Origin: Jaenimonas drosophilae
Lineage: Eukaryota; Euglenozoa; Kinetoplastea; Trypanosomatida; Trypanosomatidae
Assembly (NCBI GenBank): GCA_030849065.1
Contig: JASAON010001653.1
Span: forward strand, 1-64,000
DNA: 64,000 bases
Reading direction: 5' to 3'
Part shown: in pieces, positions 35,383 to 44,000 of the stretch
Numbering within the stretch: the stretch's first letter is position 1
Layout: every line of letters begins with the position of its first letter
Notes under the pieces: generated by a model
What the model saw: the letters and a program-made list of their open reading frames with translations, nothing else
Database searches by the model: none
What the model was told of the DNA's origin: nothing
Made by a program: the position numbers and the translations under genes

Positions 35383-37077
35383 ATGTCGTACGAGTTGTAC
35401 TTGCATCGTAGCTTTGACTATCAGCTCTCCCCGGCTGCATCAAACATCATTGATGGCGCACCCATCAGTCGTATGGTTGGCAATCTTCTCCACGACCGAA
35501 CGGCACCTCTTCTGCGGCACCTGAGACAAGAAGCTTGGTGCCAACCAGCCTCAGCCTCGGTTCGCCCAACGACCCCTGCGGCAGTTATCAGCTCATCTGG
35601 TGCCACAGGAGTAAGTAGCTCCTCCCCAGAGGACAGTCCGCTTGGATCACGGGGAGGGTCTCCGCCACGTGGCAGCGACCCGCGCCGCCCTCAGGTGCCT
35701 TGCCCAACAACTCACCGGACACAATGGATCTGGCACAGCTTTGGCAGTGCGCCTGTCTTTTATCAGCATGGAAGTTTTTCTCTGCGGGCTGCCATCTATG
35801 CCGCGGTGGGTCTCAGCGCACGAACCACACATGACCCACTGGGCTCCACACTGGGCGAGCCTGGCCAGTCGGTGACCCTTGGCAAGGTGGAACGCGAGCG
35901 ACTGCTTCGTATTGAGGACGTACTACAGCTGGCATGGGAGTACGGCCGCCTTGGGTGGATGGGCGTCGTGAACGTGCGTCTGCTACCCCCAGCACAACAC
36001 ACGCGCGTGCCGCTATGTGAGGTGATGATGCGTACACCGTGGACGGAGTGGAGTATTCAATCAGATGAGCTCGTCCTGAGCTGGTGCGGCTTCCTCACCC
36101 TCCTTCAGCGCCGTCAATCGCATACCGCCTCATCTTCATCCTCCGAGCCACCCCTCCAGCGCGGGGAAAGCAACGGTGGCGGTCTCCGCCAGCTCAAAAT
36201 TGGTGCTGGGGTCGTCGTGAAGAACGACCTTGCCAGTGGCATCAATCTCTACTGGGGTCTGAGCGGACAGGCTGGTCGCGGTCTCGCCTTCAGTGGCCAC
36301 GTAGATGTCTTGCGGCGCCTCTGTTGCGCCGTGTCGACCAGCGTCGGACCACTGGAGCTTGCCACACGACTGCGACTCAACCTCATCACGCTCCACCGCA
36401 CTGGATTGGATGTGGGGCTCATCTACTACCCGCTGAAGGAGCTACCGCGGACAGCTGTCCGCGTCTCGTCGTCCACCTCGGGCCAGACAGTTGCACTCCA
36501 CGTACGTGATGTATCGCGGGAGTGGCTTTCGTGGTGGCTGGATGCCCGTGAACTTCGCCGGCAGGAGAAGTTGGCGGTCGTACAACCAGCGACACCAGCA
36601 ACAGCAGCTCCCGTGACGAAGAAACCTGCAGCTCCGTCACCAGCTGGCGTACGTCATCACAGCACCAAAGATGCGGCACCGGAAGCCTCAGCCTCTGTGC
36701 CAACGTCGTCGAACAAGATTCCTGCAGAGCCGTCGTCTGGTGTGTGGACCTCTGTTGGCCATATTTGGGGTTCAGTCACACATGTCTTCACCGGCAGTCC
36801 AGCACCACGCGCTCCCCCTCCACCTCGGCAGGCGCATGCAGCAGTTCGAATGCTGCAGGCTGGCGCAGCGGTTGGCGTTCGAGGTGTGGAGTTTGGACGT
36901 GCCGTCGCTGTGGCTGCGCCACAATACGCACGCTTGGTGCTGCATCGTGCGTGGTCGCTGGATTGGCTGGAAACAGCCTTACGAGCGGCAGAGGTGGACG
37001 TAACTGTGGGCATCACCAACGGCGTTGGTCGTGGAGCTCGAGGCTTTGGTACGTACTGTGTCATCTCCACACACTAG
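35383..37077 (+). CDS. hypothetical protein, 564 aa, beta-rich appearance
   Basis: I do not recognise the family. The first ATG in frame is 35383 (MSYELYLHRSFDYQL); the open frame extends upstream without an ATG. Residues about 65-105 and 395-470 are Ser/Pro/Ala-rich linkers. The middle part (about 105-390) has many short alternating strands, for example LVLSWCGFLTLL, IKIG-like LKIGAGVVVKND and LATRLRLNLITLHRTGLDVGLIYY, which could mean a beta-sandwich or a mitochondrial outer-membrane-type barrel. The C-terminal part (about 490-560) looks helical and Ala-rich. There is no signal peptide, long membrane helix or catalytic motif. Real gene on length and codon use; function unknown. Confidence 0.78.
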   Translation: MSYELYLHRSFDYQLSPAASNIIDGAPISRMVGNLLHDRTAPLLRHLRQEAWCQPASASVRPTTPAAVISSSGATGVSSSSPEDSPLGSRGGSPPRGSDPRRPQVPCPTTHRTQWIWHSFGSAPVFYQHGSFSLRAAIYAAVGLSARTTHDPLGSTLGEPGQSVTLGKVERERLLRIEDVLQLAWEYGRLGWMGVVNVRLLPPAQHTRVPLCEVMMRTPWTEWSIQSDELVLSWCGFLTLLQRRQSHTASSSSSEPPLQRGESNGGGLRQLKIGAGVVVKNDLASGINLYWGLSGQAGRGLAFSGHVDVLRRLCCAVSTSVGPLELATRLRLNLITLHRTGLDVGLIYYPLKELPRTAVRVSSSTSGQTVALHVRDVSREWLSWWLDARELRRQEKLAVVQPATPATAAPVTKKPAAPSPAGVRHHSTKDAAPEASASVPTSSNKIPAEPSSGVWTSVGHIWGSVTHVFTGSPAPRAPPPPRQAHAAVRMLQAGAAVGVRGVEFGRAVAVAAPQYARLVLHRAWSLDWLETALRAAEVDVTVGITNGVGRGARGFGTYCVISTH

Positions 37078-37396
37078 CGAAGTTCATTTGGCTGCTCTCG
37101 TAGTAGCGCACGGGACAGCTCGCCTCCACACTGGAGCGATCCTTGATTGATGCCGTGTACTCCCGTATACGAACTATGTTGCTCCTCTCCTCGATTCTTG
37201 TGTGTGCGTGTGCTCGTATTAGCCGGCATAGGTCTGCCGCATTGCCATTGCAGACCTCCGTCCACATCTCCCATCGTACTCTTCTCTTGTACTCGGCAAC
37301 ACCCCGAAGAGCCTTGGCTTTTGCTTTTTTGGGGAGGTTGAAGCATATACAACCGAGAGGAGCTGAGGCTTGGGGTACTGTGGGAGCTCATCACAC
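37078..37396. other. intergenic region, 319 bp
   Basis: Spacer with no gene. Pyrimidine-rich stretches at about 37180-37200 and 37260-37345 precede the next ATG; the exact acceptor is unclear. Confidence 0.5.
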
Positions 37397-39208
37397 ATGC
37401 CATCAGGGACGGATGTGGTGGTTCTCCACGCCGATCCGGCATCCAACGACAGCCGGCGCACCACACCAGCGCGTCACAATGTGCGTGCGGGTGGCAACTA
37501 CGTCTATGAAGAGGCTCTTCGACAGCGTGTAGCAGCCAGACTTGACGCAATCAAGGCGGCTCCTCATACACCTCCTCACTATGCCTACGTGCTGGGGGTT
37601 ATCAACCCTCGATCTGGGGAGAATGCAGCCGCCAAGGTGGTGCAGCGCGGCCTCATTGAGGAACTTGGCGCGAGTCGTGTCGTCCTCCTTGACGGAGCCG
37701 TCTTTGCTGATCCGTCAGGCCTGCGTGAAACCATCAAACGACTCGCTGTACGCTACGTGACGGATGCTTCCACCACCACCACTGCATCTGGGCCGCTGGA
37801 GGAGCGCGGCACGGTCATCGTGTCCGGAGGTGATGGCACTGTGGCCTTCATTCTTGATCAAATGGATCTGGTGCGTCGGGAGCTCCGTGAGGAGCTGCGC
37901 CGTCCCAGACAGGAGCCCACTTCCTCCACCGCGCCCGCCTATCGCCTCCCCGCCGTCGCCCCCATCCCGCTTGGCACCGGCAACGACTTCAGCAATGCGG
38001 TGGGCTTTGGCAAGGGGTACACCCGCTACAAGGGCTTCTTTGGCTGGCTCTGCCCCTGTGTGGAGAACGAGATAGCCCCGCTGCTGGAGGAGGCGGTGTC
38101 TGCACCGGCGATTCCCTTTGACCGCTGGGAGGCCGACTTCGTCCCGCTCAAGGTGGCCCATGCCAACTTGCACCAAATGGCAGAGGCAGGTGCGTCGAGG
38201 CCGCGTGAACCGAATCCAGCCAACTTCGTCCATCACGTTGATTGGGAGCGCATCCGCCGTGAGGGCAACTGCCCTCACTATGGCGTGATGAACTACCTTG
38301 GTGTGGGTTACGACGCCTACGTCGTGGCGCAGTTTGACCGAACCCGCCGCCGCCACCCAGTCCTGTGCAGCACACGCAGCCAAAACAAGGCCGTGTACGG
38401 GGTCATGGCGATGAAGGGTGGTCTTCGCTGCAAGAAGATTCGGAAGCTGATCCCCATGGTCTGCGTCCCAGCTGTTGGGGAGGGTGGAAGCGGAGGTCTC
38501 ACGACCCCAGCGGCTCTCTCGCATGCCGCAGGTCGGAGCCCGGAGCCGTGCACGGAATTCAGTCGTGGACGACGTCCCATGGTGGCACTACGCCTGCCCT
38601 CCACCAGCCGCGCCATGGTGATGACCAACGTGAACTGCTACTCCTCTGGTTCTCACCCGTGGGATGTGTCAGCCTCGAGGAGCGCCGCCGAAGCCGCAGC
38701 TCTGTACTACCGCCCTATCTTGGTGGAGCAGGACCGTGTCGTGGCGGCACGTGGGGTACCGGTGCGTCTGCCCCCCGTCACGCCCGTCTACATCAACGAC
38801 GGTAAGTTTGAGCTTCAGGCCATGGGCGGGCCACTCCACTACAGCTCTCTGGGTCTCGGCTTTACGGGTGCTCACAAAATTGCCCAGGTGGACGAGCTCT
38901 TTGTCTTCGTCCTGTGCACGCCAGAGGACCTCTGTTCCACAGCGGCAGCAACGGTCTTTACGTCGACACACTTGAAGCGGTACGAGGAGAGGCTGGAGGA
39001 GGATGCCAAGGTCAGGGCAAGCCTCAACGTCCAAGTAGATGGAGAGGCGCTTCCTCGCTTGACGGAGCCCACGGTCATTCACCTCACACGTGCTGGTCGC
39101 ACAGCAGAAGCAGGTAGTGACCAGTGTGAGGAGGAAGACCGTGTCTTAGTGAGGTGCTGCAACCCAAAGGTGGTGCTGCACCGTTCGTCAAGAGCAGGTC
39201 GGAAGTAG
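37397..39208 (+). CDS. DGK: diacylglycerol kinase-like protein
   Basis: Predicted lipid kinase converting diacylglycerol to phosphatidate. The 603-aa product begins MPSGTDVVV; the frame is open just upstream but the first ATG is 37397. The DAGK catalytic domain starts with VINPRSGENAA, then has VSGGDGTVAFIL with GGDGT at 144-148 (ATP-binding) and PIPLGTGNDFSNAVGFG. It is followed by FDRWEADF, the usual LDRW-type junction to the accessory domain. The accessory domain includes CYSSGSHPW, PVYINDGKFELQAMGG and GAHKIAQVDEL, matching the DGK pattern of a GS..W segment, a DG strand and a final ..IAQ motif. No C1 zinc fingers or EF hands are present, so it is a compact cytosolic form. Sphingosine kinase is less likely because of the LGTGND and accessory motifs. 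Confidence 0.88.
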   Translation: MPSGTDVVVLHADPASNDSRRTTPARHNVRAGGNYVYEEALRQRVAARLDAIKAAPHTPPHYAYVLGVINPRSGENAAAKVVQRGLIEELGASRVVLLDGAVFADPSGLRETIKRLAVRYVTDASTTTTASGPLEERGTVIVSGGDGTVAFILDQMDLVRRELREELRRPRQEPTSSTAPAYRLPAVAPIPLGTGNDFSNAVGFGKGYTRYKGFFGWLCPCVENEIAPLLEEAVSAPAIPFDRWEADFVPLKVAHANLHQMAEAGASRPREPNPANFVHHVDWERIRREGNCPHYGVMNYLGVGYDAYVVAQFDRTRRRHPVLCSTRSQNKAVYGVMAMKGGLRCKKIRKLIPMVCVPAVGEGGSGGLTTPAALSHAAGRSPEPCTEFSRGRRPMVALRLPSTSRAMVMTNVNCYSSGSHPWDVSASRSAAEAAALYYRPILVEQDRVVAARGVPVRLPPVTPVYINDGKFELQAMGGPLHYSSLGLGFTGAHKIAQVDELFVFVLCTPEDLCSTAAATVFTSTHLKRYEERLEEDAKVRASLNVQVDGEALPRLTEPTVIHLTRAGRTAEAGSDQCEEEDRVLVRCCNPKVVLHRSSRAGRK

Positions 39209-39606
39209 CTGTGCTTGTAGCGGCTACACTTCTTGGACCCCGAGGCCACACATGGTACAGTCTCCTCTCGTACTCGTTCTCTTCCGGACCGAGAAAGACG
39301 GCCTTTCATGGAGAGTACGTACACACTTCCAATCCAGTTCACTCTCTTGCTCATGGTAGGAAACACTGTGTGTGACTGCCTCTGTATCAATCGAGAGCTA
39401 GAATGTCTTCATCACACCCCCTCTCTTTTCTGCCCTCTGTGTCGCTTGCCATCACCACCTTCAAACAGGTACCGGAGCTAGAGAACATCTCACATCACAC
39501 ACATCATCATCACTCTCCGTTTGCTGTGCGAAGACAGCAAGGGGTGGTGATTCTTTTAAAAAAAAATAAGGACATTATAGTTCTTCCATAGCAACGTGTT
39601 CGACAC
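39209..39606. other. intergenic region, 398 bp
   Basis: Spacer with no gene. A pyrimidine-rich tract at about 39417-39463 ends in ACAG, AG 39467-39468, a good acceptor candidate for the small gene at 39607. A run of nine A lies near 39559-39567. Confidence 0.55.
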
Positions 39607-39843
39607 ATGGGTGTACAAATTCCATGGCTGCTTCTGTGCGTGAGCACCGTTCCCGCCTTCATGATCTACACAAAGTGCGCTCGAATGGATGCCCGGGAGA
39701 TGCATGAGATTCAGATGCGCATCAAGTACCACTCCCTCTTTTGGGAGCGGGGTAACGCCTTCACCATCAAACTACGTGATCAGATGGCAACTCAGCTCGC
39801 CGCCACGGCACACCCGCTTCTAGGCACAGAAGTACGTGCGTAA
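39607..39843 (+). CDS. small single-span membrane protein, 78 aa
   Basis: Short ORF that looks real: it starts at an ATG after a plausible splice acceptor and has a balanced, charged composition unlike the surrounding C/T-rich spacers. Residues about 5-22 (IPWLLLCVSTVPAFMIYT) form one membrane span, followed by a hydrophilic helix (DAREMHEIQMRIKYHSLFWERGN). An N-terminal span plus a short soluble tail with a H..W.ER pattern resembles the MWFE/NDUFA1 subunit of mitochondrial complex I, but at this length the likeness could be chance. Other small inner-membrane subunits are equally possible. Confidence 0.65.
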   Translation: MGVQIPWLLLCVSTVPAFMIYTKCARMDAREMHEIQMRIKYHSLFWERGNAFTIKLRDQMATQLAATAHPLLGTEVRA

Positions 39844-41080
39844 ACTGCAATGACGATGTCACGTCTTCATGGCCAACAACACCAAGCTGGCACTGACTTT
39901 CAAGAAGTAAAAGATTGTGAGAGTAATACACCCACATGCGTGGATATGATCGCTACACCTCACTTACCTTCCTATCATGTCTTAGGTTGCCAACTGGTTA
40001 AGGTTGCTTTGTGCGTCGCTGTTGGAGTCGGGGCCCACTGCCGGCCTAGGAAATACGCCTCCTTCCACACGACCACCGTCTTCGTTAAAAAAAGCCTTTT
40101 TCTCTTTCAGGCAAACACCTTATACCTCGAACCACACACTTCACAACAAGTAGGCAGCCTCGTAGCTCCTCACCATACACACCCAAACACAAACGGCCTT
40201 CACTTCCTTTGAAGAAACTCCCTCATTGTAGACCTCCATCGTTGACGAGAGGTCGTCACGGGTGAGTTGCTTCGTTGAGCACGTTGACTTGTTTTTTCAC
40301 AAATTCAGACGCATCAAGAGACCCTCCCTCGGAGGACTAACCAACGTGTGGGCCACTGTGTGCGCGAAAGGTCCCAGTGCGTCCCGTCAGCCGCCCTTCG
40401 CGTGGTGCATGTGCGCCACAGTGAACTTAGGTGGGGTAGCACGTTTGGGGTCCAACGCGAGTGAGCGCTGGGCGTGAGGATACACACTTCCTCACTACAC
40501 ATACCTACATCTGAAAGGAGGAGAGGACAAACAGCATTCACCTCAATAGCACATCTCCTTCAAGTTTTTGTTCGTTTTGAGGGGTAGGCCGCAAATCAGC
40601 CGGCACAAATACCCCAACATCGTCCTTTCGACGTACTCCCAACATCACCTCTTCACACCCTCCACCCCTCCCCCAAACCGGACTCAACACTTACGCAGCT
40701 GTCAGCGCAGTCAAACAAAGCAGCGAGAGGGGAGGTACACAAAGGCTCACCACATATTCGTCCTTACGCACCGAGACAGCTACCAGACACACGGAAGACG
40801 GTAGCCTGCTCGTAGCTGTATTCAGCCTTGGCGACATCTACCAGAAAGCAAGAAAGGTTTGCACGTCTGAGTACCGTGAGAAGAAGGCTCTTGTTTTTTA
40901 GTATATATAAGAACACACCAAAACCAGCGCACACGAACACGCACGCACGTACCAGGAGCATCAGCAAAAAAATAAAATAAATCAGCAAGACTGAGAGGTT
41001 GGTAGGCCACAGCACGGCTAGGCCCTCCATCTCCGATTCCACAACTTCTACCTCCCTCCCCCCTTTAGTAGCCGGCAGAA
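39844..41080. other. intergenic region, 1.24 kb, no supported gene
   Basis: No convincing gene. A 120-codon ATG frame at 39850-40212 lacks any motif and ends in translated pyrimidine DNA. T-rich tracts occur near 40085-40110, and a TATATATAA element lies at 40901-40909; in kinetoplastids this need not mean a promoter. The end carries a very clear acceptor. Confidence 0.5.
41045..41068 (+). promoter_or_regulatory. candidate trans-splice acceptor for the 1568-aa MGC protein
   Basis: CTTCTACCTCCCTCCCCCCT followed by TTAG, AG at 41067-41068, only 12 bases before the ATG at 41081. This is one of the cleanest tracts in the window. Confidence 0.65.
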
Positions 41081-44000
41081 ATGGGCTGTAAAGCGACCAA
41101 GGCCAAGGGGCGTGAGGATGCGAAGGATGGCGGGCAGCTTCCCGCGAGCGGCTCCACCCTCACGACGGGGTCCGACTTAGCCGCTCAGGGCCGCACCCGC
41201 GAAGTTGTGCTCAAGACCGATGCCGAGCAAGCAGCCCAGGAGTACCAACAGATTGTTAAGGCCAAACAAGATGCTGAAGCGGCACGGAGCAAGCGTAAGC
41301 GTGTCGACGACTTTGACCCCATTCGGCCACTGGATAGCTTCAACATCACCCATCGCGCATTGCTCGGGCGATGCTGGGATCAGCGTCAGACGGAGCTGCC
41401 CAGTCTCATTCTGGTGCAAAAGGTGGCTTCTATGGCGGCGGCAGAGATGACTGCGCTGCAGGGGAACCATGGCAATGGGGGTGGTGCCTATGCCTTGGCC
41501 GCCAAGGACTTTAGCACCGCGGCCGCCGTCGCCCAGGACAACCCGGCAGGATCCCCACTTAACCACAGCCTCAATGGGGACGGAGGCATGGATGGGCCAG
41601 GATCCCCACTGGTGCCCGGCATTGGCCGAGGCATGGCTCGGCGGTCTCACTGGTTCACGCTCCTCAGCGCTGCACGCAAGTCGTCAGAGGTGGGGGGCAG
41701 TGGTGGCCCCAATCCCGCCTTGGCAGGGCTGCCGGAGCCCCTCTGCAACGCCCGGGCCTTCTCGGACATCACACTGGAGCAAATCACCTCACTCAATGGA
41801 GAGCAGCGGGAGATCCTCTTTAACACCCTCGCCGCCCCTCGCTTTGATGGCATCAAGGAGGCATATGCCTTCCGTCTGAGCGAGCAGCTGGATTCTTCGG
41901 AGGACACCAAGTTTCTGCGCAGCCGCAACCTCAAGCCCGCCAAAGGGTTGACAGTGGATCGGTGGAACCGCGTCGACTTCTTCCACCCCAACTTCAACAC
42001 GTTAGTGCGGGCTGCCTACGCCACCAAGGGGAAGTCTACCGCCACGGTGACAACAACGGCAGCGGCAAGCCCCCTTATGGCTGGGCAACGCGCAGGAAAC
42101 GCATCTGGTCTGGGTAGCTTCAACGGAAGCGGCCTCACCAACTCCTTCGACCAGCACATCATCTCGGAGCGGGAGAACTCGAGTTTCAACACCAACCCCG
42201 TCGCATCCCCGCTCGGTCCATCGACGCACCACCACTTCCCTGGTGTATGTGCGCTGGAGTCGGGTCCCCTCACCGAGGAGATGAAGGTACGGCAGCCCTT
42301 TCCGACAGAGAGCCTCCTTGGTATGGCCATGGGAATTCCATCGCAGCGCATCGCCCAGCTTGCTGGCATTCCACAACTGTTGCAGCAGCAGCAGAACCTC
42401 CTCAGTCCCGACGCGGTCTCCGTCGACGAGAGCAGCAGCGGGAGTAGCACAAGTGGGGGCGGCACGCAGCCGTTGGTTGCCCTCTGCATCAGTAGCTTTA
42501 GCGTTGGCATTGATCCTTTCCGATGGAAGGAGCACCGCTACACCCGTCGCCCCATTGACGTGGACTCCAGCAAGCCCTCCACACGCCGTACCTATGGAGA
42601 GGGCATTGTTACCGACGTCATGTATGGTGGCGTTATTGTGGTGGAGTGCAGCTCCCCCGAGTCCGCACGGGAGCTGGAGCGTATGCTCAAGGGCCTCCAG
42701 TGGTCGGAAGCACGCTCCGTTCGCGCCATTGTTGCTGACGTCCGCAAGGTCTTCAAGACCCTTCGAGAGGAGCGGTTGGCACGTCGCAACTCCACCTCCT
42801 CATCTCCCAATGGCTCGCCCTTTCACGTTGCCTGCGCCACCAACCTCGGCATACCAGAAGAAGAGGATGATCGCTACCGTATGTGGCTTCGTGTTGGCGG
42901 CCGGCCGATGCGCGACAATGTGGAGTTCAAGGAGATCACCGTCTTTCTCGAATCCAACAATGGTGGCATGACCTCCAACGGCACGAGCCGCACGGCCTCC
43001 CCCGTCGTCCCCCGCCGTGGGAGCTTTCCCGATGCTGCTGCGGCAGACAACAACACGACGTTCTCCCGTGTGGCCTCTGCCTGGGTGGATTTGCCCACCA
43101 TCGCCTCCGTCTTGCGCACCTGGGGTCTCCATCTCCTCGGCAACCCCGAGTATAGTCAGCCCATCTCACTCTATCTTCAGCGCTACGCTGGCGTTGGCTT
43201 GGCACTGCAGCACAAGACCCTCTCCAGCTTCCGTAATGGGGCGGAGATGTCCTCGGAGGAGGAGGATGAGTCTGCCAGCCCCAACGAGGTTGATGGCGGA
43301 GGCTTCTACGAGGAGGACGAGGGCTATCTCACCGCCATCAAGGATGGTGGTGGTGTTGTAAGTACCTCGCGAAGCAAGCACCCCATCTCCAAGTTCAATC
43401 GCTTCTACACCTCTGCACGGAGTTCCTCTTTGCAGTTGTCGGACCAAGGACAGGGCCACAAGGCACAGCGTAACGGCGGTGTTGGCGGCCCTAGATTGGG
43501 TGGAGTCCTTAGCCGGGCAACCACTGCCTCGTCGGCCAGCAGTCTTCATCCACCACCACGTGGCTTGAGCGCTCAGACCCTCCCAGGCGTAGGACATGCA
43601 CACCAACTCTCCGCCTCCTCATCGCGCTCCCTCTCTTTGGACTCCTCCTCATCGTCCAGCAGCAGTTCTGAGGCAGCTGCTCCTCCTGGGGATGCCTCAA
43701 CAGTTCTGTCGCGTGAGAGTACTGGCGTATTCCACGACCGCAGCTGCCTCGCCTCCTTCGCTGGCCCAGGAGCAGCAGCGGCAGGTGGCCGCTGTGCCAA
43801 ACGTCAGGGGCCACCGGGTCACCACCATCATCATCACCATCAGCGAGCCAAGGCCGCAACTGCCGCCAAGCCCCTCCGCAACCCCGTCCGCCAAGGGCTG
43901 GCAAAGAAGCCTCCGCTTCCTTCCAAGGCCAAAACATCGCCAACAGCAGCCACACCCTCCGGGTCGAGCACCGCCGCCACCGTGACGGCAGCCACCTCGA

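Noticed and set aside
37397..39208. Assignment as sphingosine kinase
   Set aside because: The accessory-domain motifs (GSHPW, INDGKFELQ, KIAQ) and LGTGNDF follow the diacylglycerol kinase pattern.
39850..40212. 120-codon ATG frame just after the 78-aa gene
   Set aside because: It starts 6 bases after the previous stop, leaving no room for an acceptor, and has no motif.
40901..40909. TATATATAA resembling a TATA box
   Set aside because: Kinetoplastid protein genes are transcribed polycistronically and mostly lack gene-specific TATA promoters; an AT run in a spacer is expected by chance.
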